Of a DNA stretch of 64,000 nt, positions 21,479-30,663 are shown piece after piece. The first letter of the stretch is position 1. Every line of letters begins with the position of its first letter. Under the pieces are notes generated by a model. It saw only the letters and a list, made by a program, of their open reading frames with translations, was not told where the DNA came from and searched no databases. This stretch comes from Immersiella caudata (taxonomy: Eukaryota; Ascomycota; Sordariomycetes; Sordariales; Lasiosphaeriaceae). Made by a program: the position numbers and the translations under genes. The stretch covers positions 4,712,001 through 4,776,000 of the forward strand of contig JAULSU010000002.1 in NCBI GenBank assembly GCA_030512335.1. Reading direction: 5' to 3'.

Positions 21479-21910
21479 ATGTCATCCCAGCAAGCACCCT
21501 CCGTCCTCCCCGAGACAGCCGCCGACGACTCGCGCCGTCTGCTCTACCAGTCCTACATTGACTACTGCAACGCGCACGACTTCAAGAGCATGGAAAAGTT
21601 CTACACCACCCCAACCATTAACATCAACGACGAACCCTGGCCTACCGAGAAAGTCACCGCCCAGTTCGAGCCACTTGTCCAAGGCTTCCCAGACTGGAAA
21701 TGGGAGATTCGTCATCTCGCAATCGATGGCGATTACTTGTCACTGCACTTCCGCGTGTCGGGCACGCATCTTGGCACCTTCCAGGGTGTTGCGCCGACGG
21801 GAAGAAAGGTGTCGACGACGCAGTTTACGCTGTATCATCTTGTTGATGGGAAATACGCCGATGTTTGGGACATGACGGATATGGAGACTGTGATGAAGCA
21901 GATTCAGTAG
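21479..21910 (+). CDS. SnoaL-like / NTF2-fold polyketide-cyclase family protein
   Basis: A single 143-aa frame from ATG 21479, the length expected for this family. It shows YQSYIDYCNAHDFKSMEKFY at the N-terminus, FPDWKWEIRHLAIDGDYLSL in the middle, RVSGTHLGTFQGVAPTGRKV, then DGKYADVWDMTDMETVMKQI at the end. This is the SnoaL-type ester cyclase/NTF2-like cone fold, used by aldol cyclases of polyketide pathways but also by many small enzymes of unknown substrate. The protein is likely cytosolic. No neighbouring biosynthetic genes point to a pathway; the O-methyltransferase 2.5 kb away is broken. Confidence 0.8.
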   Translation: MSSQQAPSVLPETAADDSRRLLYQSYIDYCNAHDFKSMEKFYTTPTININDEPWPTEKVTAQFEPLVQGFPDWKWEIRHLAIDGDYLSLHFRVSGTHLGTFQGVAPTGRKVSTTQFTLYHLVDGKYADVWDMTDMETVMKQIQ

Positions 21911-22014
21911 GCTGAACTGTACGGACTGTTGTTGGTAATGGGGCAGGAATAATTACTTGTTCGAATCAGAGGCATTAGCTTCCTTCAATCATCCTTCTAC
22001 TGCTGCCCCCCCTG

Positions 22015-22041
22015 CCCCCCCCCCCCCCCCCCAAAAAAAAA
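22015..22041. repeat. Poly-C then poly-A tract
   Basis: Eighteen C residues followed directly by nine A residues in intergenic DNA. Confidence 0.9.
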
Positions 22042-22324
22042 GGGTGTGTGTGCATGGTGCAGAGGGGGTTGGCAGTGTTCTCGAATAAGAGACCCCCAAC
22101 CCGGCCAGTTTGGAGGGCTCTGCAGGCAGTGCCTCCCAAAAGGACAATTGAGGCTTGTGGCTTGTGGAGGGGGGTTAAATCTGGTAGGCACCACCTGCCA
22201 AGCCAAGATCTAGGTCGTGAGATGCACCTTCCCAATTGCTCCCGGATGTCGTTCAGGGCTCTATTTTTCCTCCCCACACTTCTTTTTTTTTAAATTTTTT
22301 TAACGAGACTTGCCCTACGTCTCC

Positions 22325-23563
22325 ATGCCTCCCACTCCGCTCAAGCCAATTGATGCATATGCTTTGGAGCTTTTGGAAGCGGGTTCCTCCGGCCAGCAGC
22401 TCTCTGGGCAGAACCGAAGGCTCTTCAACGGGGACCGGACCGCAGAGCTCACGCATGATGCATTTGCTGAGTACTATCACCAGCTATGGCACCTCATCGC
22501 GGGCCATGGCGACGGTCAATACGTAGCAACACAGAGCCCCGAGGAGTTGAATCGTGTTGTCGGGCTGATCCGGCAGGGGACCGCCCGCGACGCCATCCTT
22601 TTCGAGTTGAGGTCGACAGGTGCCGCGTCAGAAGAACATTGCGTCAACTCGATCAATCTCGCCGCCCGACTCCTGACCATGATCAAGTTTGGCGTCGTCC
22701 AACACCAGGCGGTCCCCAGACGACACATTCAATGGGATGCAGGATGCCTCGGTGATTTGTGACGCATCACTTCAGCGCCCAGCCGGTATTGGGCTGTGAA
22801 TCCACCCGCCTGCCGAAGTCCTTTAACGCGTGGACTATTGAAATGATTGGCGGTATTCGGACTGGATTTACCGACAACCTTGCGGATCATCTCTTGCTGG
22901 TTGAGGATGATTCCAAGGTCCTCATCTTTCACCATGCATCGTTCCTGGAATACCAGGTCCAGTCAGTTCTCAACATTGACCCAGCCACCGTCATCGTCTC
23001 TTCTGACACCGCTTTAAGTGACAGTTCAGTATTCCTGCCAGGATTCGTTGACGGGATGTTGCGGAAAATTGCGGTTCTATTTTCCCGTTCGTTTACACCC
23101 GCAACCCTCCTTCAAGACGCGTGTCGACAATGGTTTCGTGGCCGAAACAACCACCTTGAAGTAAGGCTTGACGCCGGTGCTAATTTCCTTCACAGAGTCC
23201 GAGTTTGCCACTCGTCGACACGGAAAAAACACAAAGAGCGACTGACTACGAAATCTCAAACAAAAACACGAGCATTCCAGAGTTGATCCCAGCTTAACTC
23301 TCTGCGGCGGTAACCTCCAAGTGGAGGATCGACAGATCGAGCGCTTTGTCTTTGGGAGAGACCGGCTCGTCATCCTTAACCAGGCCTATGACGACGCTAC
23401 TCCCAAGACTATCCCGCAATGGTGGCATGACCGTCGAAACTCGGTGCAATGGTACGCATTTTGGGTAGCGGTTCTCGTCTTTGTCGTCACCACGAGCCTG
23501 GGTGTCATTCAGTGCATTGAAGGGGCGTTACAGGTGTACATGTCTTACAAGACGGCGGACTAG
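22325..23563 (+). pseudogene. Fungal hypothetical protein with C-terminal TM, two single-base frameshifts
   Basis: Part 1 (from ATG 22325) ends RHIQWDAGCLGDL and stops at about 22760. Part 2 continues in the next frame with VTHHFSAQPVLGCESTRLPK then NAWTIEMIGGIRTGFTDNLA and LIFHHASFLEYQ. A 35-bp intron (23161-23195, GTAAGG...CACAG) leads to a stretch ending TSIPELIPA plus a stop. A third frame then gives CGGNLQVEDRQIERFVFGRD and HDRRNSVQWYAFWVAVLVFV, ending in a membrane helix. The order matches a common Pezizomycotina family of unknown function (LPK..AWTIE, then D.ADHL, LIFHHASFLE, QWW.DRR..VQWY.FW + TM). Both breaks, near 22757 and 23282, are healed by one missing base each. Pseudogene or sequencing error. 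Confidence 0.6.
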
Positions 23564-24268
23564 ATGACCCCGACCTACCAGGGCCGCGGGTTTCCATCTC
23601 ATTCAAGTGTTGGGATTGCTGATTTGGCGTTTCTTTCTTGGAGTATGTCAACTGGGACTTTTGACCGCTCAAAAAAACCTCTCACTACGTATCGAAGTGT
23701 TGCATCGACAGCTCGTTTCACAACATGACACTAGTTATATAGGCGAGGCATCGTGACGCTGAATAGTCATGCCAATGTTGGTCTGACAACGCTAGTTCAG
23801 CCAACAGGCCCACCCAAAGACTTCGGCTAGGTGAGCTCTCACCACTAGATCCACCCATCTCCAAATCGCGAGTGTCCGATAACATGCAGGGTTCAACCAA
23901 CCTTCAGCCCCAAGTCGGAGTTCCCCTTTATGATTCGTTCCGGATGGCATTCTTCTGCATGCCCACGCTAAGGATTTCGGCAAACCCGACAAAAGTCGGG
24001 GTTGCACATCAACATCCTAAGAAGGGATCAACCCGGAAGCGCCGACCTGAATGGCTCTGGACGCTGCGACGCCGTGCCGACCACTAGCTAGGCGAGCGGG
24101 ATGCTCGCTTTGGCCCCACCATCTCGCTCTCCGTAATGGGCTCGCCTCCTTTTGAGGTGGAAGGATTCCAACATAAAGCATAAGACTGCTTCAGCTCCGA
24201 ATCTCCAAGTGCTGAATCAAGCAACTCCTGTTCCCAGCTCAACTCTTCTTTTCTTGGTGACCTTCAAA
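23564..24268. other. Intergenic, no gene seen
   Basis: About 700 bases. Short frames (for example 23872-24087) have no motif. The last 100 bases, pyrimidine-rich, are the likely leader of the O-methyltransferase. Confidence 0.4.
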
Positions 24269-25272
24269 ATGGCAACCGTCGACCCCTCCGTCACCCTCCA
24301 CCCCAACGACCTCCACGCCGCCCCCTCCCTCCTATCATCTATCCAAACCCAGTCGGCCTCCCTCCTCTCCCCCGACACCTCCGCCGCCGGCCCAGGGACG
24401 ACAGGGGGCTTGGGAAAAGTGGTGTTATCGCTGCCGTCGTATCTGGAAGATAAGGGGTTCAAGACGCCACAGGGTATTGCAGACGGACCGTTGCAGTACG
24501 CGCATGAGACGGGGATGGACATGTTTGAGTGGTTGCATGCGAATCCGCCAGCGGGAGAGCAGTTTAATCGGCATATGGGCGGGTATGCGAATGGACGGCC
24601 CGCGTGGTATGAGGAGGGATTTTATCCGGTGGAGGGGAGATTGTTGAGGGGTTTGGAGGAGGGAGGGGCGGTGTTGGTTGATGTGGGAGGGGGGTTGGGA
24701 CATGATGTTAGGGGGTTTGAGAAGAGGTGGGGGCAGAAGATTGGGGCCGGGAGGTTGGTGCTGCAGGATTTGGAGAGGGTGATTGAGCAGATACCGGGGA
24801 CAGAAGGGGGGAGGGTGGAAAGGATGGTGTATGACTTTTATACGGAGCAGCCGGTTAAGGGTGAGTGGTCTTTTCTCCTTGCCATGCGCCTTTTCCTGAC
24901 ATTGTTGTGTTTTGTGTCCGAATTGGGCTAAAACCAAATAGGGGCGCGGACGTATTACTTGCATTCAGTCTTGCACGACTGGCCGGATGAGCTCTGTGTG
25001 AAGATTCTGGAGAGAATAAAGGCAGCAATGAAACCAGGATACTCGCGGCTACTGATCAACGAGAATGTCATCCCCGACACGGGCGCCCACTGGGAGACAA
25101 CAGCGTTGGATGTGATGCTGGCGCGTGTCTGCTGTCGTCGCGAGAGCGCACTCGGGTTGAGTGGGTTCGCTTGTTGGAAGGGAATGCTGGGCTCAAGGTG
25201 GTCCAGATTTATCATCATAGGGACAACCCGCGGAGTGGAGTGGAGACCCTTATCGAGTGCGAGTTGCGGTAG
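24269..25272 (+). pseudogene. O-methyltransferase, internal deletion plus one frameshift
   Basis: Exon 1 is 24269-24860. An 81-bp intron (GTGAGT...TAG) follows and exon 2 begins at 24942. The SAM-binding core is good: VLVDVGGGLGHDVRGFEKRW, VLQDLERVIEQ, YYLHSVLHDWPDELCVKILE and LLINENVIPD. In the terminal part the frame starting ALDVMLA must switch near 25105-25120 to another that reads LLSSRERTRVEWVRLLEGNA ... VETLIECELR and stops at 25270-25272. These are the expected last helices and strands of COMT-like fungal O-methyltransferases. The protein also lacks the ~100-residue winged-helix dimerisation domain that should stand between residues ~45 and 50. Such enzymes methylate phenolic secondary metabolites as dimers, so this copy is probably inactive. 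Confidence 0.65.
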
Positions 25273-25332
25273 ATTATCCTGTGTCTCTAGATTGTGAGCC
25301 CAGCCAAGGCAAGGGCTTCCAAAACCACAACT

Positions 25333-26512
25333 CTACTTCATTTTCGATCCTGACTTGGACGGTAAACCCGTCACCTCCATTCCCAACTCACTTCCCATTT
25401 TGGCCATCCACTCCTTGTCTTCGGCGTATGCCAAACGAACCGTTCGCAGTGTTGGACTGAACCCCTTGAGGATGCCCAACAGCCTGATACCCCAGAATAG
25501 CCTCGCGCAGTCTACCAAGTACAATGTTGCTTGCATGAATCCCGAGAACCTCACTGGACCACCGGACACGGTACTCCTCGCTTCTAGTCTTTCCCGCATC
25601 GCCTCTTGCAGAACCGCGTTACCAGGCGCAAGCAACTCGGTGATATTCTGCATCAGCGTCTCCCTGGAAGGCGCATCTCCATTGTCGGCTCTAGATTCAT
25701 TGCCGGGGGTTTTCTCGGACAAGTCAAGCCCGAGCACCGGATTCGCCCATGAAAAACCATGTTGTAGCTCCGCAATCGCTCTGCCATGATCCCCCAATGT
25801 CACGCCGAGGGTTTTTCGCAACGACCAGTTGGAGTCCAACTCTAGCGTTTCCAAGCCGGTAGCATTACGGGCGAGCGACCAAAGGAGCTCCTCGGCGGCG
25901 ATCATTGGGTCGCCGTCCCAGGTTTTGGCAGGCGGCCAAACCTTGCGTGGATACGGAAAGCCGTTGGTAATCTTGACTCGAACACAACGCAGATGTCGCG
26001 CGGGGCCGCCGTCGAAGAAGAAGCGCGTGTTGAATTTGGCATGACGGGTTAAGTGGGGGGCGGCCTTTGCGGGGGAGTGAAAAGGAAGGTCGAAAAAGCC
26101 AAAGGCGCGGTCGTAAATGATGGAGAGGACTTCAAAATAAAAGACTTGGGGTGATTGTCAGCGAGCAGCCGGAGGGGAAAGATTGAGATGACGCACGCTT
26201 GCAGACAAGCATCAACGATGTCAGTGTTTCCAGCTTGTGCGTGCGTCTGCCAACATTGTAGCGGTGGCCGGGAAAGCGCCGTATTCCCACGTACAGCGCT
26301 CCGCTGGTAGCTGGGTAGTCCGCAAGCGGGGTGTGCAGGGACGGGGCGAAGGCTCCGCCACATCTGGGGTTGCCCCTGCGCCAGTAGAGACTGCGAAATA
26401 TCTTCATCCTGAGCTCTGCGGGTAGTCGTAAGAAAATGGGTGGCTTGCCCATTGTCGGGCCGGCGTCCGTGGCCGTGAACGTGGCCGTGGCCAAAGCCAA
26501 AGACTGAGGCAT
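25333..26512 (-). CDS. F-box-like fungal protein (two exons)
   Basis: Exon 1 is 26512-26197 and exon 2 is 26144-25333. The 52-bp intron has donor GTGCGT, branch GCTGAC and acceptor AAG, phase 1. The product is 375 aa. Residues ~27-45 read FLRLPAELRMKIFRSLYW, the short F-box-like start seen in many Pezizomycotina proteins, followed by LETLTSLMLVCK and then FEVLSIIYDRAFGF after splicing. The rest (LRCVRVKITNGF, later ATGLETLELDSNW) resembles the leucine-rich measuring region of that family. F-box proteins are substrate adaptors of SCF ubiquitin ligases, but this subfamily is uncharacterised. A second in-frame ATG at 26452 (MGKPPIFLRLP) may be the real start. Confidence 0.65.
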
Positions 26513-26900
26513 GTCAAGCGCGGCAAAAGGGTCAGATTGACGCGAGTGGTTCTCAAGGAAGACTCCGGCAGAGGCAGCACAACGCCGCAGAAGTGAATTG
26601 TTTGGATTTGTTGTGTGAAGCGGAAAAAGTTGGACGTGGTCTAGGCACCCACCTGCACCTCCTGCCGTGCGGGGTACATCGGAGCATCATATCATTCGTG
26701 CTTTCCTCGCCGACCCCATGACGGTAACCAGTGGGATCCCGGCTTGCCATAGCCCAAGACTGCCAAAAAGAAATCCGCGGCAAGTGCCTGGAAATCGGAA
26801 CCGAACATCTTATGTTTTTTTTACCATGGTAGATTGCTACAGCGGTTGCCCTCGTCGCGCACATCTGTGTGACAGAATTTCCAGCTTCCAGACGGGACGG

Positions 26901-27008
26901 TATAAATCGGGCAACGATTGCCCCACAACAGAGCCATAAATTCTGGATCTTCTCATCCATTCTAAACTTTTCTCAAAGCTTTGTCCGCTTTCCTCAGCTA
27001 GCGCAACC
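26901..27008 (+). promoter_or_regulatory. Core promoter and leader of the carboxypeptidase-like gene
   Basis: TATAAAT at 26901-26907 is followed by a pyrimidine-rich leader and a CAACC-ATG start context at 27009. This is a textbook fungal core promoter, notable because the gene behind it is truncated. Confidence 0.5.
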
Positions 27009-27415
27009 ATGAAGGCGACCCTTGCTACCACCGGCGGAGCACTCTTGCTGGCATCGTGGGCCAACGCCATTTCGTAAGGCGTAGTCTAGCATCATATCCC
27101 AATCCACCACATTGGGGGAGGGGAGAGTGGTCGGCAAGTGTCGGGAGTGACGTACACGATCAACGAGCTGGGCGAGGATGTATGCAAAGCGGTGGCAAAG
27201 CAATGGACTAGATCGGTGAACGTGTTGGATGGGAATTCTCTCTTTTACTGTAATATGCCCGCATGCCATTCCAATATCCCCTCATCTGCTGTGCTGACTC
27301 GCCGGGGATTTGCGACTAGGGTTTTCGAGAGCAGGCATCAGCCCGAAGCTGATCCCATCATTGTGTGGATCGACGGGTGAGTCTTTCCTCGACAGCCTCC
27401 GTATTAAATCCCAGG
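27009..27415 (+). pseudogene. Truncated serine carboxypeptidase-like (S10) gene
   Basis: Exon 1 (27009-27073) encodes a signal peptide, MKATLATTGGALLLASWANA, and ends at a GTAAGG donor. The next coding stretch (about 27138-27376) contains two cysteines and reads RVFESRHQPEADPIIVWIDG, closely like the S10 carboxypeptidase block (W.FFESR..P..DP..LWLNGG) just before the GGPG..S oxyanion region. A GTGAGT donor follows. The DNA after it could encode GGLSGL, but not in the phase the donor requires. No downstream catalytic Ser, Asp or His part is found before other relics begin. I read this as the first ~100 codons of a secreted vacuolar-type carboxypeptidase, truncated. The acceptor between exon 1 and the second stretch is not resolved. 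Confidence 0.45.
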
Positions 27416-27755
27416 GAGGATTGAGTGGTCTGTCGCATCCTCAGCGGTTGATGCTGCACCGCGAGCAAGTCGTCCAGTGAGCGTGCGCGTTGGAAGCCAA
27501 CGATGGCGGGGATTCGGAGTCAAGCCAAGCATCTAAGAGATCCTGCAAACCGCCGACAAGTATTTATGCTAGCTCACCGGGTACCCATTGCGGCTTTACG
27601 CTGTTCTCTTGTCATCGATAGTCTTGAAAATCTCTTCGAAAGAAGGGACCCTTGTGTGAAAGATGGGATGGAAGTTCAATTCATTCCAATCGACCAAAAA
27701 ACAAAAACAAAAATGACCATATGTTTAAACTATAACTCTGTCTCTTCCAACAGAA

Positions 27756-28012
27756 TTAACCTCGCCACATCCGTATGTATTTCAACCAGCTGCCGAAATC
27801 CTCCTTTAGTTTCTCCAAAATCCCCGTCTCCACCTCCACCTCTATCAAAAGGGCGGCTTCCATCGTGTTTTTGATCGCCTGACGATCCTTATTGTCGAGG
27901 CTGAAGGCCTCGAGGGCATAAAAATAGCCGAAACGGAGCATGTCGCCAAGGGTGGCATATTTCCAGCGTGCAAGGCAAGCGAGGTGGAGAAATTTTAGCC
28001 AGGCGATACGTC
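27756..28012 (-). pseudogene. C-terminal gene fragment, family unknown
   Basis: The minus strand reads IAWLKFLHLACLARWKYATL then YALEAFSLDNKDRQAIKNTM and EDFGSWLKYIRMWRG followed by a stop. It is amphipathic, helical and protein-like, but has a stop just upstream (near 28015) and no start with a domain in front. No donor/acceptor links it to other coding sequence. It is probably the 3' remnant of a fungal helical protein. Only the 61-codon part from 27941 has an ATG. Confidence 0.35.
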
Positions 28013-28358
28013 ACCCTGGTGTCATCGACCGGTAACGGCCGGAAAATAGTGCGCGTGTGAGGAACTGGTATATTAATTATCTTATTGTTTCTGGACTGAT
28101 GAGGAGGGAAATTGTAAAACGGAAGGGGGGAGAGGAGTTAGTAGAAGTGGTTATATTCTGGCTTAAGGTTTGAGTGCCGGCTCGCCAGGCTTCCTTCGTT
28201 AGTTATTCTGACGCCGGAAAAAGGCACCTTCAGGATTCGTCCGTTTTTTTGGCTTGCGAAAAGGCATCGGTACCCACTTTGTTCGAAAACGGGGTCTTGG
28301 TGTTTGTAATTTTTTTATACGTTGGAAAAAAACCTTAGTTTTGAAACGCACCACAGCC

Positions 28359-28590
28359 ATGGCTCCCATCACCTACTCCCCCTCGGTTGGAGAAAGCGTT
28401 GTGGCCGGCGGAAAGGCTTGGGAGGAGGAGGAGGAGTTGGAGAAGTTGAGGGTGGCTTAGTTGGGCGAGGAGAATGGGAAGGAAGTGTACGATTCACAGG
28501 CCTTTAACTCTGTGAGCTCCAACATTCCAAGAGTCTGAGAAAGCGGGCAATGGTTACTAACGTCAACAGGTCGCCGCATCCGCAACCTAA
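28359..28590 (+). pseudogene. Tiny two-exon gene with an internal TAG
   Basis: ATG 28359 opens MAPITYSPSVGESVVAGGKA and an acidic EEEEELEKL run. It meets TAG at 28458-28460, then continues in the same frame as LGEENGKEVYDSQAFNS up to a perfect intron (28512-28569; GTGAGC, branch ACTAAC, acceptor ACAG). Exon 2 adds six codons and a stop at 28590, phase 0. The coherent acidic frame and the exact intron suggest a small gene of 57 codons carrying one nonsense codon. TAG could come from CAG by a C-to-T change at CpA, the RIP pattern. No family is recognised. Confidence 0.4.
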
Positions 28591-29495
28591 ACGCATTCCT
28601 TGTGGCCGATAACTCGGCTCCTCCGGGAGGATCGACATTGGCGTGAAGCAGTCAGGTCAGGTGGCTTCAACCGCGCAAGTTGGGGAGGAATCCGTTGGCC
28701 GATATTTCCTTGGCGGAGGTGTGCGTGTTAGGCCATGCGGCCAAACCTCCGCGGAGAGTCAATTGGTACATGTCATAATTGCAACGCAGAGAATGTTGGC
28801 TGTGCTCCGAAGAGGAACGGAAGATCAAAGCGGATTAGCTCTTCGGCTCGCTCTCAGTGAAGGAGCCCACTGGCATGTGGTCAACTTAGGCGCGCTTGCC
28901 CTCTTTACGGCCGATTTCGGCTGGCGTCTTCACATGCCGCCCTGAGTATGCATTCGGCTCCCCCCATGGCCCACCAACGTGCTTCCGGCCGCAAACAGTG
29001 ACGATGCACGATCAAAACCGACACTGCATCGCTGCGGAACGGACCACGTCCAGCTTTGCAACCTCCCGGTCGCGCGCATATCATGGACTCCGTTCGCCCG
29101 GCGCGCGGCACTGCCCGAGCAGCAGTGAAAGCATGCATCCTTCCCCAAGTCAAACCCCGCTGGAAGGACTGCCCAACCCGACTGGTAGCAGGGCGTGCGC
29201 AACCACCTCGTCACTGATTTCGCACATGCCGCCCACCTCCATCAGTCTTGGAGCCCTCTGATCCGCTCCCGAACCGTTTCCGTGCCCTCCGTTACCCGCG
29301 GACAGCCTCGGATATTCCCATGGCGCGAATTGCATCCACAACCAACATGAGGCAAAGTCGCCAGGAAGCGGGCATGGTGTGGATTTCCCCAAGCGGATGA
29401 AGTTGGGTGCATATAAGCAGTTCGTTGGTAGCCCTCGTCCGCAGTGCTGTCAAGGTGTTGCAGCTCGCCCCCATTCCCAACAACAAACTGCCACA
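28591..29495. other. Intergenic, no convincing gene
   Basis: About 900 bases upstream of the alternative oxidase. A 100-codon frame at 28643-28945 starts with GTG and has no motif. The last ~150 bases should include the oxidase promoter and leader. Confidence 0.4.
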
Positions 29496-30663
29496 ATGGT
29501 CTCGCTCTTCACGATTCGTTTTGGTTTTCCCCTTCGACCAAACTTCGCCGTATCCGGGCCAACATTCCGAAGTTCGCAGTTGCGCTTCCCAAGAGGCTTC
29601 TCCCGACAATCAGCATTGCTATCCGGAACTCATAGCGACACCAATGCCCCCGACCAACCCAAACGCGCCACACAACCCACGCTCCACGTAACTTGGCCCC
29701 ACAATGGATGGGAGGACAGTGTGGTCCTCCATGTTGTTCCTAGCCACCGCAAGCCTGTAACTGCCGGAGACCACGTCGCGTGGCGGTTGACCAAGCTCTG
29801 CAGGTATGTGCACTGACAGCATCTGAGACTCTCTGATACCATAGTTGACCAAAATCTTCAGATGGGCGATGGACCTTGTCACAGGCATGAAGCCAAAGCA
29901 AAGGGACAACCCCGCCGCGTCTCCCTTAACCGAGACTCAATGGGTAGGCTACTTCAATTTCAACGTCGATCAGCCCTAACATTCGCTCAGCTCGTCCGGT
30001 TCATATTTCTCGAGTCGATTGCTGGCGTTCCTGGAATGGTCGCTGGCACTGTTCGCCACCTCCATTCCATCCGACGCTTCAAGCACGACCAGGGCTGGAT
30101 CAAGACTTTGCTGGAGGAGTCCTACAATGAGCGAATGCATCTGTTGACTTTTCTGGAGATGTATAAGCCAGGCTGGATGATGAAGCTCATGGTATTCGCC
30201 GCCCAAGGCATCTTCTACAACACGATGTTCATCTCGTATCTCGTCTCGCCGGGGATTTGCCACCGCTTTGTGGGTTACTTGGAGGAGGAGGCGGTTCACA
30301 CATACACCAGGTGTTTGCTCGAGCTGGACAGCGGCAGCCTCCCCCAGTGGGCATCGCCAGGTTTCGAAATTCCAAGCATTGCGATTAAGTATTGGAATAT
30401 GCGTGAGGGAAGGAGGACGATGAGGGATTTGCTCCTCTACATACGTGTGCGTATCAGCCCCATATCCCAAGGGCCGTTTTCTGACAGCGATAAGCGAATA
30501 GGCGGACGAAGCGTCCCACCGCGGCGTCAATCACACCCTTGGAAATCTTGACCAGGCTTCTGACCCAAACCCGTTCCTTAAGAAAGATGGGCAGGCTGGC
30601 CATATGCATGCCGCGGCGGCTAGCCCCCAGGGACTGGAGAGGAGAGGGCTCAGCAACTCTTGA
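29496..30663 (+). CDS. Mitochondrial alternative oxidase (four exons)
   Basis: Exons are 29496-29803, 29862-29943, 29991-30446 and 30502-30663. Introns of 58, 47 and 55 bp all have GT-AG ends and the phases fit, giving 335 aa. The N-terminus (MVSLFTIRFGFPLRP..., many Arg, Ser, no acids) is a mitochondrial presequence. The four-helix di-iron core is complete: LESIAGVPGM (E138), NERMH (E177, H180), LEEEAVHTYT (E229 region) and ADEASHRGVNH (E285, H288). It transfers electrons from ubiquinol to oxygen in the inner membrane, bypassing complexes III and IV. Exon 2, WAMDLVTGMKPKQRDN, is the segment before the first helix. No frameshifts are found, in contrast to several neighbours. Fungal oxidases are commonly induced when the cytochrome path is blocked. 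Confidence 0.9.
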
